37,769 nucleotides of DNA. Source: an uncultured Flavobacteriales bacterium (GTDB lineage Bacteria; Bacteroidota; Bacteroidia; Flavobacteriales; Flavobacteriaceae). Location of the stretch: contig CAJWCT010000005.1 of assembly GCA_913031385.1 (NCBI GenBank), forward strand, positions 1 through 37,769. Reading direction: 5' to 3'. Numbering within the stretch: position 1 is the stretch's first letter; the number at the start of each line of letters is the position of its first letter. Shown here in pieces: positions 18,801 to 28,148 of the stretch. The notes beneath the pieces were generated by a model that searched no databases, was not told where the DNA came from, and saw only the letters and a list, made by a program, of their open reading frames with translations. The position numbers were made by a program, and so were the translations under genes.

Positions 18801-19618
18801 TAAGATAGATGTAATTTGAATTTGATATTTTTATTTGAATCGTTATTGTCAATAATAACAATTCCTTGTTGATATAAGTCAATGCTGTAGTTTACATCAT
18901 TATCATTTTTAATTATATTCCATGCTTTTATCATTCCTTTACTCCAATTAATATCATCAAAAATAAAAACAGAAGAGTTAGATATCTTTTTTTTCAATAG
19001 ATTAAAATAATCTAATGTTGATTGTTTATTGTGATTTCCATCAACAAAAATAAAATCAAATAAGTGATTTTCTTTTAATAGAATCGGAAAAGTATAATCA
19101 TAAAGTCCTTGTTTAATTTCATACTTATTATTATCTACAATTGATGAAAATTGTTTTGAAGAAATTTTACAAAGTTCAGGTATTCCTTCCATGGTAATAA
19201 ATTTTCCTGCAGTTTGATTTTTAAGAGCTTTTAGAATATAAGTCCCAGATATACCTAAATTAGTTCCTATTTCAAGAACAGAAGAAGAATTTAAATTTTT
19301 TATAATAAAGTAAAGTAGTTGACAAAATTTAATTTTTGAAGCTCCTTTTTTACAAATATTTTTAACCATTTCTTTCCTGTTAATTCCAAAAATTTCATAG
19401 GAAATCAAAGTTTCATTTTTTAATGAGGACTGTCTGTACTCCTCACATTCTTTAAAAGAGTTAATTTCATCAATATTAAAATTAGAATATTTGACCTTAT
19501 TATAGGCTTTTAAAATTTTATGAAGAGAGTTATTGTTATATTCACTAATTCTCTTTATCTCTTTGTTTTGATTAAATATTCTAAATAGAATTTTACAATG
19601 TTTAATTAATTTATTCAA
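18797..19618 (-). CDS. Class I SAM-dependent methyltransferase (Methyltransf_24-like)
   Basis: SSVLEIGTNLGISGTYILKAL (motif I), FDFIFVDGNHNKQSTLDYFNLL. Confidence 0.82.
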   Translation of the reverse strand: MNKLIKHCKILFRIFNQNKEIKRISEYNNNSLHKILKAYNKVKYSNFNIDEINSFKECEEYRQSSLKNETLISYEIFGINRKEMVKNICKKGASKIKFCQLLYFIIKNLNSSSVLEIGTNLGISGTYILKALKNQTAGKFITMEGIPELCKISSKQFSSIVDNNKYEIKQGLYDYTFPILLKENHLFDFIFVDGNHNKQSTLDYFNLLKKKISNSSVFIFDDINWSKGMIKAWNIIKNDNDVNYSIDLYQQGIVIIDNNDSNKNIKFKLHLSY

Positions 19619-19623
19619 AACTA

Positions 19624-19938
19624 TTAGTTTATGTAATAATCATTTAATAGAATTGAAAACATCATCTTGTAAGTTTTATACCATTTTTTACCTTTTGCTT
19701 TTGCTTTTTTATGAAGAGTGTTGTTTTTCCATTTTTCAATAGAATTTTTATCTCTCCAATACGATATAAATATATTTTTCTTTCCGTCACCAAACAGTTC
19801 AGAACCTAAAAAACCATCAATTTTTTTTACTTCATTAATTGTTAACTTATCCATTTCTTCATATCCATCAAGGTTAGATGATTTTTCATAAACAAATGTA
19901 GCTAGTGTTGAACCTGAAGGTATTAGTATTTCTTTCAT
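19624..19938 (-). CDS. Antibiotic biosynthesis monooxygenase (ABM)-like/dimeric ferredoxin-like small protein
   Basis: 104 aa; EVKKIDGFLGSELFGDGKKNIFISYWRDKNSIEKWKNNTLHKKAKAKGKKWY resembles ABM-fold proteins. Confidence 0.65.
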   Translation of the reverse strand: MKEILIPSGSTLATFVYEKSSNLDGYEEMDKLTINEVKKIDGFLGSELFGDGKKNIFISYWRDKNSIEKWKNNTLHKKAKAKGKKWYKTYKMMFSILLNDYYIN

Positions 19939-19942
19939 CTTT

Positions 19943-19990
19943 CTAATCTACCCATAACAAATCAAAGTTCAAAAGGGGGAGTTTAATTAG
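19943..19990. repeat. Intergenic repeat copy E
   Basis: CTAATCTACCCATAACAAATCAAAGTTCAAAAGGGGGAGTTTAATTAG; terminal inverted CTAAT/ATTAG; shares TTCAAAAGGGGGAGTTTAATT with copy B. Confidence 0.75.
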
Positions 19991-20051
19991 TGGGTTTTTG
20001 TTTATTATTTAAATAAATGTAAACAAAACCTGACATTTTAATAAATTTGTC

Positions 20052-20077
20052 TATCTTTGTAAAGTAAACCTTACAAA
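20052..20077 (+). promoter_or_regulatory. Candidate Bacteroidota -7 box (TAnnTTTG) overlapped by a palindromic operator
   Basis: TATCTTTG at 20052..20059; inverted repeat TTTGTAAAGTAAACCTTACAAA at 20056..20077, 12 nt before the ATG at 20090. Confidence 0.6.
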
Positions 20078-20089
20078 ATTTAAAATAAA

Positions 20090-20479
20090 ATGAAAGAAAT
20101 ATTAAAGAAAAATACTAAAAAACTAGCTATTTGGACAGTTGCTTGGGTTGGAAGTCTAGCTTTTTTAACAGGGGCAGAAAACACCCTGTGGGATAGTTTA
20201 TTAATAACTAAAATAGGTCTTTTAATAAATTTTGCTATTGGAATAGGAATGATTATTGCAAACAAAAATTTATTTGACCATTATGATGAACTACAAAAGA
20301 AAATTCATTTGGAAGCATTAGCACTTACCTTAGGATTAACAGTAATTGTTGGTATTTCATATGAAGTTTCTTTTGATTTTGGTGTTATTAACTCAGAACC
20401 TGAAGGTGAGTATTTAGTAATTTTTATTAGCATTTGTTATATAGTTTCAACTTTACTTAATTCTAGAAGATATAAATGA
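20090..20479 (+). CDS. Small integral membrane protein
   Basis: 129 aa, about 4 hydrophobic segments; overlaps the following XRE gene by 4 bp. Confidence 0.75.
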   Translation: MKEILKKNTKKLAIWTVAWVGSLAFLTGAENTLWDSLLITKIGLLINFAIGIGMIIANKNLFDHYDELQKKIHLEALALTLGLTVIVGISYEVSFDFGVINSEPEGEYLVIFISICYIVSTLLNSRRYK

Positions 20480-20679
20480 AAAATCGAGTTAAAGAATTAA
20501 GATATAAAAGAAAAATAACACAGGAGGAATTGGCTGAGTTAATAGGTATATCCCGTCAGGCAATAAATGCAATTGAAAAAGAAAAATTTGATCCAAGTCT
20601 TCCAACAGCATTTAAACTTTCTGAATTATTTAAGATTTCAATTGAGGAATTATTTATTTTTAAATCATTATACTATTAA
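20476..20679 (+). CDS. XRE-family HTH transcriptional regulator (YozG-like)
   Basis: MKNRVKELRYKRKITQEELAELIGISRQAINAIEKEKFDPSLPTAFKLSELFKISIEELF. Confidence 0.93.
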   Translation: MKNRVKELRYKRKITQEELAELIGISRQAINAIEKEKFDPSLPTAFKLSELFKISIEELFIFKSLYY

Positions 20680-20688
20680 TTTTGTGTT

Positions 20689-21096
20689 ATGATATTTCAA
20701 AAAGAAATAATATTAAATCCCTACCCAAGAGGTTTTCATATAGTTACAAATGAGATTGTAGATATATTGCCTAGGATTACTGGAATTGCCCATATTTTTA
20801 TTAAACACACCTCAGCAAGTCTTACAATAAATGAAAATGCTGATCCTACCGTTAGAGAAGATTTTGAAACTCATTTTAATAAGATGGTATCAGAGGATGA
20901 AACTCATTTTAAACATACAATTGAAGGGCCTGATGATATGACTTCACATATTAAAAGTAGTCTTCTAGGCTCCTCAGTCTCTTTTCCGATTAAGGATGGA
21001 AAGCCACTACTTGGAACATGGCAGGGAGTTTTTTTATGTGAACATAGGAATCATGCAAAATCTAGAAAATTAGTTGTAACTGTTTATGGAGATTAG
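20689..21096 (+). CDS. YjbQ/UPF0047 family protein (secondary thiamine-phosphate synthase type)
   Basis: GIAHIFIKHTSASLTINENADPTVREDFETHFNKMV...GTWQGVFLCEHRN. Confidence 0.92.
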   Translation: MIFQKEIILNPYPRGFHIVTNEIVDILPRITGIAHIFIKHTSASLTINENADPTVREDFETHFNKMVSEDETHFKHTIEGPDDMTSHIKSSLLGSSVSFPIKDGKPLLGTWQGVFLCEHRNHAKSRKLVVTVYGD

Positions 21097-22376
21097 CTAA
21101 TAAGGAAATCTAGAATCTTTTCTAATTGCATTCCTCTAGATCCTTTTATAAGAATTGTAGAATTTGATATTTCCTCTAGGTTAATATTATTATTAAGATC
21201 TTCAAGATTAGCAAATGCTTTTATTTTTGAGGAAAATTTAGTTTTATTAAAGAGGTCTCCAAGTAGATAAGTTTGATCAAAATTCATCTCCTCGATTGTA
21301 CTTACAATGTCTTGATGCATTTCATGTGAGTTTTCTCCTAACTCATACATATCACCTATAAATAGAATTTTATTTTTTTCACTTATATCATTAAAGTTCA
21401 CTAATGCTAATTGCATACTTGTTGGATTTGCATTATAAGCATCTAGAATAATTTTGTTTGATCCTTTTTCTATTATTTGTGATCTATTACTATTGGGAAT
21501 ACAATTTTCAACACCTTCTTTAATCAATGTATTACTCATATTAAAATATTTTCCAATACATATTGCTGCAGCTAAATTCTCTACATTATATTCTCCAAAA
21601 AGAGGACTTTCAATAGTGACATCCTCTATTGAGATAGATATTTGAGGGTTAATCGTATTTACAGAGTAATTTACATTTGAATTTGTCTTTCCAAACGTAA
21701 ATTTGTTAGTATATTCCTTAGTTATTTCTAGCTGCTTATTATCATTGTTGTTAATAAAGATTAATCTAGACTTTTTCATTAAATAAGTATATAGCTCACT
21801 CTTTCCTTTGATTACCCCCTCTAGATTAATAAATCCTTCTAAATGTGCTTTGCCAAAATTGGTAATATATCCATAGTCAGGATCTGCTATATTACATAGT
21901 AATTCAATCTCCTTAAGATGATTAGCCCCCATTTCTATTATTGCTATTTCAGTTTCAGGCTCTATTGATAATAAAGTTAGAGGAACGCCTATATGATTGT
22001 TTAGATTCCCAGTAGTTGCAATAGTTTTAAATTGTAATTTCAAAACAGAGAAAATTAATTCTTTTGATGTGGTTTTTCCGTTACTTCCAGTTAAGCCAAT
22101 AATTTTTGCCTTAGATTTTTTTCTGTGATAATTTGCAAGGTTTTGAAGAGTATTCAGACAATCATTAACCAGGATATAGTTATCATTAACTGCAAATTCT
22201 TTTTGATCTACTATAGCATAATTTGCTCCATTTTCTAGAGCTGTTTCAGCAAACTTATTTCCATTAAAGTTTGGACCTTTAAGACTAACAAATAGATCAT
22301 TGTCTCTAATTTTTCTAGAATCTGTACAGACTTTATTAGAATTAAGGAATATTTGATAAATAGAGCTAATATCCAT
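21093..22376 (-). CDS. murF: UDP-N-acetylmuramoyl-tripeptide--D-alanyl-D-alanine ligase
   Basis: VCTDSRKIRDNDLFVSLKGPNFNGNKF, IIGLTGSNGKTTSKELI, IIEMGANHLKEI, LDAYNANPTSM. Confidence 0.95.
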   Translation of the reverse strand: MDISSIYQIFLNSNKVCTDSRKIRDNDLFVSLKGPNFNGNKFAETALENGANYAIVDQKEFAVNDNYILVNDCLNTLQNLANYHRKKSKAKIIGLTGSNGKTTSKELIFSVLKLQFKTIATTGNLNNHIGVPLTLLSIEPETEIAIIEMGANHLKEIELLCNIADPDYGYITNFGKAHLEGFINLEGVIKGKSELYTYLMKKSRLIFINNNDNKQLEITKEYTNKFTFGKTNSNVNYSVNTINPQISISIEDVTIESPLFGEYNVENLAAAICIGKYFNMSNTLIKEGVENCIPNSNRSQIIEKGSNKIILDAYNANPTSMQLALVNFNDISEKNKILFIGDMYELGENSHEMHQDIVSTIEEMNFDQTYLLGDLFNKTKFSSKIKAFANLEDLNNNINLEEISNSTILIKGSRGMQLEKILDFLIS

Positions 22377-22392
22377 GAAATAAAGTTAATAA

Positions 22393-22430
22393 AAAAGCCC
22401 TAACCTTTAGGGATTAGGACTTTTTGTTTT
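22393..22430. terminator. Rho-independent terminator downstream of gldJ (minus strand), possibly bidirectional
   Basis: AAAAAGCCCTAACCTTTAGGGATTAGGACTTTTTG: ~10-bp G-U-containing stem flanked by A and T runs. Confidence 0.75.
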
Positions 22431-22447
22431 GTTTTTAGTTAACTAGG

Positions 22448-24142
22448 TTAGTTTCTACTTTTTTTCATGTTAAAAGTTTTTGAGCCAACTCTTGACATAG
22501 CACATCTAAATCCTATAAAATCTGTTGCTTGATCTTGTGGATAAAATCTTCTTTGAGCAGGATCCAACCAATACGCTCTATCTTTCCATGAACCTCCTTT
22601 ATAAACTCTTGCCTGATCGTTTATAAGAGTTGTTTTATTTTCAGAAGGATCATAATCAAATTCTGGAGTATTTGGATTCGCATCTTCATAGCTTGGAGAT
22701 TTATACATCCCCCTAGTTTCTTCATCTGAACCAGAAGCTCTTTCAAGTTTTCTGTTTTCTGGATCATAATTTCTTGAAGACAGGAAATCACCATCTCTAA
22801 AGTTCACATTATATCCTTGGTTAAACTGTGTTCTATATCTAGTATCCAATTCTGTTAGATCTTCTACTGCAATTTCTCCAGGTAGTCTAGTAGCTACTCT
22901 TTTACCATTACTTAGAGTTTTATATTCTATCTCATCAGCTCCAACAACTACTGCTTTACCATCAGGACCAATTGAGAACTTTTTATAATCATTTCCTCTG
23001 AAATAATTGAAATCATTAAACTCATCATCAACTATTGGTCGATATACATCTGCCACCCATTCAGCAACATTTCCTGCCATATCATATAGTCCAAATCCAT
23101 TAGGTTGATACGATCTTACTTGATTAGTAATATCTGCTCCATCATCAGACCATCCTGCTATACCACCGTAATCACCATCACTATTTTTAAAGTTTGCCAA
23201 TTGATCACCTAAATTCTTTCTTTGTCCTGTTCTTGTATATTGACCTTGCCATGGATATTTTTTTCTTCCCCTATAGATATTAAAATCACGAACTTCACTA
23301 AGAGCTAAGGCTGCATATTCCCACTCAGACTCTGTAGGTAGTCTAAATTTTGGAGAAATAAATCCAGTTTCTCTAGAAGCAGAGCTAGGAGCTAAAGAAT
23401 CAGGTCCTTTACTACGTTTACCTCTTAAAACATTTGTATTTCCTCCGTATGTTGAATTTGGAACAAGTATGTAAGTATCTGTACTAAAAGTACTAGTTGA
23501 AGAAACACTATCAATTTTTGATCCTTTTGTTATATACCCTTCTCTTTCTAAAATTAACTCTTGGTATCTGTCTGATCTCCACTCTGCAAACTCATAAGCT
23601 TGAATCCAACTTACCCCTACAACAGGATAATCCCCAAATGCAGGATGACGTAAGTAATTATTTACCATATCTTCACTGTATCCAAGTTTATTTCTCCAAA
23701 CAAGTGTATCAGGGAGAGCATTGTAATAAATTGCACTGAAATTTTCATCCTCAGGAGGATAATTTCTTTTTAGCCAATCAAGATATTCTAGGTACATCAT
23801 GTTAGTTACCTCAGTTTCATCCATATAGAATGACATAACATGTTGTTGATTTGGGGTATTATTCCAATCCCTCATAGGATCATCTTGAACTCTACCCTTT
23901 GTATAGGTCCCACCTTCGATAAGAACCATGTTTGGAGGAGTATCTTGACCTTTGTAGTTGGTATTGTACTTAAATCCACCTTTCTTAGAGTTTATTGCCC
24001 AACCTGTAGCAGATGATAAATTCTTGTTTTTAGATGTAGTAGACTTATTACAGCTAGTAAAATATACGCATAGGACTAGTGTTAGCAATAGGTTAAATAT
24101 TTTTCTAAAATTACTTTTCATATTCAAATTATTTTTTAACAA
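22448..24142 (-). CDS. gldJ: Gliding motility lipoprotein GldJ (SUMF1-fold, non-catalytic)
   Basis: Lipoprotein (CVYFTSCNKS) with MVLIEGGTYTKGRVQDDPMRDWNNTPNQQHVMSFYMDETEVTN, NVAEWVADVYRP, YKGGSWKDRAYWLDPAQRRFYPQD; lies between murF and porU. Likely start at internal Met, 24121. Confidence 0.93.
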   Translation of the reverse strand: MLKNNLNMKSNFRKIFNLLLTLVLCVYFTSCNKSTTSKNKNLSSATGWAINSKKGGFKYNTNYKGQDTPPNMVLIEGGTYTKGRVQDDPMRDWNNTPNQQHVMSFYMDETEVTNMMYLEYLDWLKRNYPPEDENFSAIYYNALPDTLVWRNKLGYSEDMVNNYLRHPAFGDYPVVGVSWIQAYEFAEWRSDRYQELILEREGYITKGSKIDSVSSTSTFSTDTYILVPNSTYGGNTNVLRGKRSKGPDSLAPSSASRETGFISPKFRLPTESEWEYAALALSEVRDFNIYRGRKKYPWQGQYTRTGQRKNLGDQLANFKNSDGDYGGIAGWSDDGADITNQVRSYQPNGFGLYDMAGNVAEWVADVYRPIVDDEFNDFNYFRGNDYKKFSIGPDGKAVVVGADEIEYKTLSNGKRVATRLPGEIAVEDLTELDTRYRTQFNQGYNVNFRDGDFLSSRNYDPENRKLERASGSDEETRGMYKSPSYEDANPNTPEFDYDPSENKTTLINDQARVYKGGSWKDRAYWLDPAQRRFYPQDQATDFIGFRCAMSRVGSKTFNMKKSRN

Positions 24143-24277
24143 CGTTTCTAAGAAACAAAAAGTGTCGCAATATACTAATTTTTAATCAGATATCAATTAT
24201 TCAAAATTAATTACATTCCACTATAAATAAACGTTAAATTCATTTTTTTATTATCAACTTAGATTTTTTAAATAATA

Positions 24278-27200
24278 TTGTTGATCATTAGACGTTTCTC
24301 AGATATGAGATATTTTCTGCTTTTTTTATTTATTGCAATCTCTTCTATTGGTTTTTCACAATCCAAAGAAATAAATATAAATTGGGATGGTTATAGAGTT
24401 TTTTCAACATCTTCTGCTCAGTTTGAAATACCTTATTTTAATAATCACAATTTTAATTTTACACCTACTAAGGGTATATCATTATCTGCCCAGTGGAATG
24501 AAACTATCGAAATTGATCAGAATTCAATTGTTATAGAGAACGTTACTTTATCTGATATAACGACAGAAAATTTAAAACAGTTAGATAGAAATATAATTCC
24601 TAAGGAGGTGACTTATGATATTAGAACTTCAATTTCGAGAGGAAAAATTTATCTTTTTCTAGAATTATTTCCAATAATTAATCAAAATGGAAATTTTAAA
24701 AAAGTAAATTCTTTTAGATTTTCTTATAAAAAGGGTATAAGTAACAAGTTAAAAAGACAAAGAATTCAAAATTCTGTTCTGAATACTGGTGAGTGGTATA
24801 GGTTCTATGTAGATAAATCAGGAATTTTTAGGTTGAATAGAAGTTTTCTAAGCCAATTAGGAATAAATACAAACAATGTAGATCCTCGAGACATTAAAAT
24901 ATTTGGTAATGGGGGTAATATGTTACCATTAAGCAATTCAGTGGAATATCCAATAGATCCAATTGAGAATGCAATAAAAGTACATGGTGAAGACGATGGT
25001 GTTTTTAATAATAGTGATTATATTTTATTTTATGCCCAGGGACCTAATGCATACAATTCTGATAGTAATACAAATTTGAATTTATACTCAGATAAAACAG
25101 CATATTTTATAAACATTTCTTCATCTCCTGGAAAGAGAATTATTGAAAATGTGCAACCCGTAAATACTGCTAACACTATAGTAGACTCATATACAGCATA
25201 TAAATATCATGAATTAGATGAATATAATATTGGAAAAATTGGAAGAAGGTGGTTTGGAGATAGATTTGATTTTGAATCAAATCAAACATTTGAATTTATC
25301 TTTCCCAATCTAAGAACATCCGAACCAATAAATCTTAGAGTATATACTGCTGCAGTTTCTGAAATTTCTACTTCTATGTCAGTTGAGATAAATAATCAAG
25401 AAGTCTCTAATTTAAATTATTCATCAATTAATGATCCTATTCTTGTCTCAGGCGACTATTATACGGGAGAAATAATGGTTTCAAATTCTAATATATCTGT
25501 CAACTTAAACTATAATAATAATGGAAATCCAAGTTCTGTTGCATATTTAGACTATATATCCTTAGAAGGTACTTGCGATCTTAATTATAATGGAGATCAA
25601 TTTATTTTTTACAACAAAAATGTAGTTGACCTCTCAGGTATTGCACAATACAATATTACAAACGCAAATTCTATTTCTAATATTTGGGAAATTACAGATT
25701 TAAACAATGTGTCTGAAATATTCATTGATGGTAGTGAGAGTACAGTTAGTTTTAAGGCATTATTAGGTGAAGAAAAAAGATATATTGCTTTTAATCAGGA
25801 ATCGTTTTATGAACCTACAATAGAAGGAGAAACAAATGTTGAAAATCAGGATTTAAAATTTGACGTTTTTTTAGATGATCAAAATCAATTTCAGGATTTA
25901 GACTATTTAATTATTTGTAGGTCAGATATGTTATATGAAGCTGAACGTCTTGCACAGATAAATAGGGACTTTAATAACCTAAATGTAAAGGTAGTAACAT
26001 TAGAAAAAATATATAATGAATTTAGTTCTGGAAACCAGGATATTGCAGCCATAAGAAATTTTGTAAAATATATTTATTTTAATGCAAGTGATGAAGTTCA
26101 ACGAATTAAGTATTTATGTCTTTTTGGTGATGCTTCCTTTGATTATAAAGACAGGATTTCTCAAAATACAAATATAGTCCCATCATGGCATTCACTAAAT
26201 AGTTATAGCTTGGCAAGTGCATATGTTTCAGATGATTTTTTTGGTATGATGGACGATAATGAGGGAATGATGGAAAATTCAGATAAGTTAGACATAGCAG
26301 TAGGAAGAATTTTAGCAGACTCTCCTCAAAGGGCTACTGACTTGGTTGATAAAATAAGTGATTATTACAATGCAAACTCATATGGAGATTGGAGAAATAA
26401 ATTAATTGTTATCTCTGATGATGTAGATGAACCATGGGAAAGTATAATTCAAGGAACTTCAAATAGTCTAGCAGATTTAATTTCTGATAACAAACCTTTT
26501 TTTAATGTTAAAAAAATATTATCAGATGCATATGTGCAAGAATCAAGTTCTGGAGGAGAGAGATATCCAGAGGTTAACAAGGCAATTATAGATGGTATAG
26601 AATTGGGAGCATTGGCAGTTAATTATTTTGGTCATGGAGGTGAAGATGGAATTGCAAGAGAAAGAATATTTGATAAAATAGATGCAACTGAGTTATCGAA
26701 TGAAAATAAATTAAATTGTTTTGTTTCGGTAACATGTGAGTTTACAAAATTTGACAACCCTGGAAGAAATACAGCTGGTGAGTTCCTGTACTGGAATAAA
26801 AATGGAGGAGCAATAGCTCTTATAACAACTACAAGGCAAATATTTGTTAGTGTTGGAGTTAATTTTAATCTAACCCTAGAGAATTACCTATTTTCGTTGA
26901 ATTCTGACAACTATCATACGATGGCTGAGGCATTAAGATTAACAAAAAATGATCCATCAATTTCTGGTTCTGATCAAAGAAGATTGGTATTTTTTATAGG
27001 AGATCCTGCAATGAAATTGGCAATACCTAAGCCGAATATTAGAATAACTGAAATTAATGATATTCTAATTAATGAATTTACGGAACCATTACAAGGATTG
27101 AGTTCTGTAAAAATTGAAGGCCAGATTGATGATGAATTTGGCAATAAAATTGATGACTACCAGGGAGAATTAGTTACTACGGTATTTGATAAGAATATTG

Positions 27201-28135
27201 AGAGATCTACTCTTGGAAATGATGGTACATCTCAGAATGACTCTCCAATAATATTGGATTTTACTACATTAGGTGAAGTACTGTTTAGAGGAAGATCATC
27301 TATTGAAAATGGAGATTTTAGTGTCAATTTCATAGTCCCAAGAGATGTTGTAATGGAAGTTGGTAATGGAAAAATTAGTTTTTATTCAAAAAGTAATTCG
27401 AGTTTAATGGACCAAAATGGATCTAATTTGGATATTTTAATAGGAGGAATTAATGAAAATGCAGCTGAAGATAATATTGGTCCTGAAATTGAATTATTTA
27501 TGAATGATGAGGCTTTTATTAGTGGAGGAATAACTAATGAAAACCCCCATCTTTTGGTCAAATTATTTGATGAAAATGGCATTAATACTTCCAGTGGTAT
27601 AGGTCATGATATTGTAGCAGTTTTAGATGATGATGTTGCAAATTCATTTAGATTGAATGATTATTATGAGGCAAATTTAGATGATTATCAAAACGGAACG
27701 ATAAATTATCCATTGAGAGATATTTCTCCTGGCTTGCATACCTTAAGTTTAAAGGCTTGGGATGTGTATAATAATTCATCAACTTCTGAAATACAGTTTG
27801 TAGTCCATGATCAAGACCAGGAATTAGTCATTTCTAATGTTTTAAATTACCCTAATCCCTTTATTAATTTTACTGAATTTTGGTTTAATCACAATAGTTC
27901 TAGTGATTTAAGCGTTAGTATACAGATATTTACTATTTCAGGAAAACTTGTAAAAACAATTAATGGATATGCAAACACCTCAAATAGTTCTTCTTTATCT
28001 AGGGATTTATCCTGGGATGCAAGAGATGATTTTGGCGATAAAGTTGCAAAAGGTGTTTATATATATAGGTTGACTGTTAGATCTGATCAAATTGGCAAAC
28101 AGACTTCAAAAACTGAAAAACTTGTAATACTGTAA
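24278..28135 (+). CDS. porU: Type IX secretion system sortase PorU (peptidase C25 family)
   Basis: LCLFGDASFDYKDR, LDIAVGRILADSP, AVNYFGHGGEDG (His), CFVSVTCEFTKFDNP (Cys), C-terminal T9SS-type domain NVLNYPNPFINFTEFWFNH...GVYIYRLTVRS. More plausible ATG start at 24305 (MRYFLLFLFIAISSIGFSQ). Confidence 0.95.
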   Translation: MLIIRRFSDMRYFLLFLFIAISSIGFSQSKEININWDGYRVFSTSSAQFEIPYFNNHNFNFTPTKGISLSAQWNETIEIDQNSIVIENVTLSDITTENLKQLDRNIIPKEVTYDIRTSISRGKIYLFLELFPIINQNGNFKKVNSFRFSYKKGISNKLKRQRIQNSVLNTGEWYRFYVDKSGIFRLNRSFLSQLGINTNNVDPRDIKIFGNGGNMLPLSNSVEYPIDPIENAIKVHGEDDGVFNNSDYILFYAQGPNAYNSDSNTNLNLYSDKTAYFINISSSPGKRIIENVQPVNTANTIVDSYTAYKYHELDEYNIGKIGRRWFGDRFDFESNQTFEFIFPNLRTSEPINLRVYTAAVSEISTSMSVEINNQEVSNLNYSSINDPILVSGDYYTGEIMVSNSNISVNLNYNNNGNPSSVAYLDYISLEGTCDLNYNGDQFIFYNKNVVDLSGIAQYNITNANSISNIWEITDLNNVSEIFIDGSESTVSFKALLGEEKRYIAFNQESFYEPTIEGETNVENQDLKFDVFLDDQNQFQDLDYLIICRSDMLYEAERLAQINRDFNNLNVKVVTLEKIYNEFSSGNQDIAAIRNFVKYIYFNASDEVQRIKYLCLFGDASFDYKDRISQNTNIVPSWHSLNSYSLASAYVSDDFFGMMDDNEGMMENSDKLDIAVGRILADSPQRATDLVDKISDYYNANSYGDWRNKLIVISDDVDEPWESIIQGTSNSLADLISDNKPFFNVKKILSDAYVQESSSGGERYPEVNKAIIDGIELGALAVNYFGHGGEDGIARERIFDKIDATELSNENKLNCFVSVTCEFTKFDNPGRNTAGEFLYWNKNGGAIALITTTRQIFVSVGVNFNLTLENYLFSLNSDNYHTMAEALRLTKNDPSISGSDQRRLVFFIGDPAMKLAIPKPNIRITEINDILINEFTEPLQGLSSVKIEGQIDDEFGNKIDDYQGELVTTVFDKNIERSTLGNDGTSQNDSPIILDFTTLGEVLFRGRSSIENGDFSVNFIVPRDVVMEVGNGKISFYSKSNSSLMDQNGSNLDILIGGINENAAEDNIGPEIELFMNDEAFISGGITNENPHLLVKLFDENGINTSSGIGHDIVAVLDDDVANSFRLNDYYEANLDDYQNGTINYPLRDISPGLHTLSLKAWDVYNNSSTSEIQFVVHDQDQELVISNVLNYPNPFINFTEFWFNHNSSSDLSVSIQIFTISGKLVKTINGYANTSNSSSLSRDLSWDARDDFGDKVAKGVYIYRLTVRSDQIGKQTSKTEKLVIL

Positions 28136-28148
28136 TATTAAATTATAT

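Noticed and set aside
16231-19990. CRISPR array
   Set aside because: The repeats are separated by whole genes, not by regular short spacers, and are imperfect; no cas genes.
16231-19990. Classical integron with attC sites
   Set aside because: No integrase in the window and canonical RYYYAAC/GTTRRRY core sites were not identified by eye; retained only as a hypothesis in the findings.
20080-20265. Minus-strand 61-aa ORF
   Set aside because: Antisense to the small membrane protein gene; overlaps its start and has no independent support.
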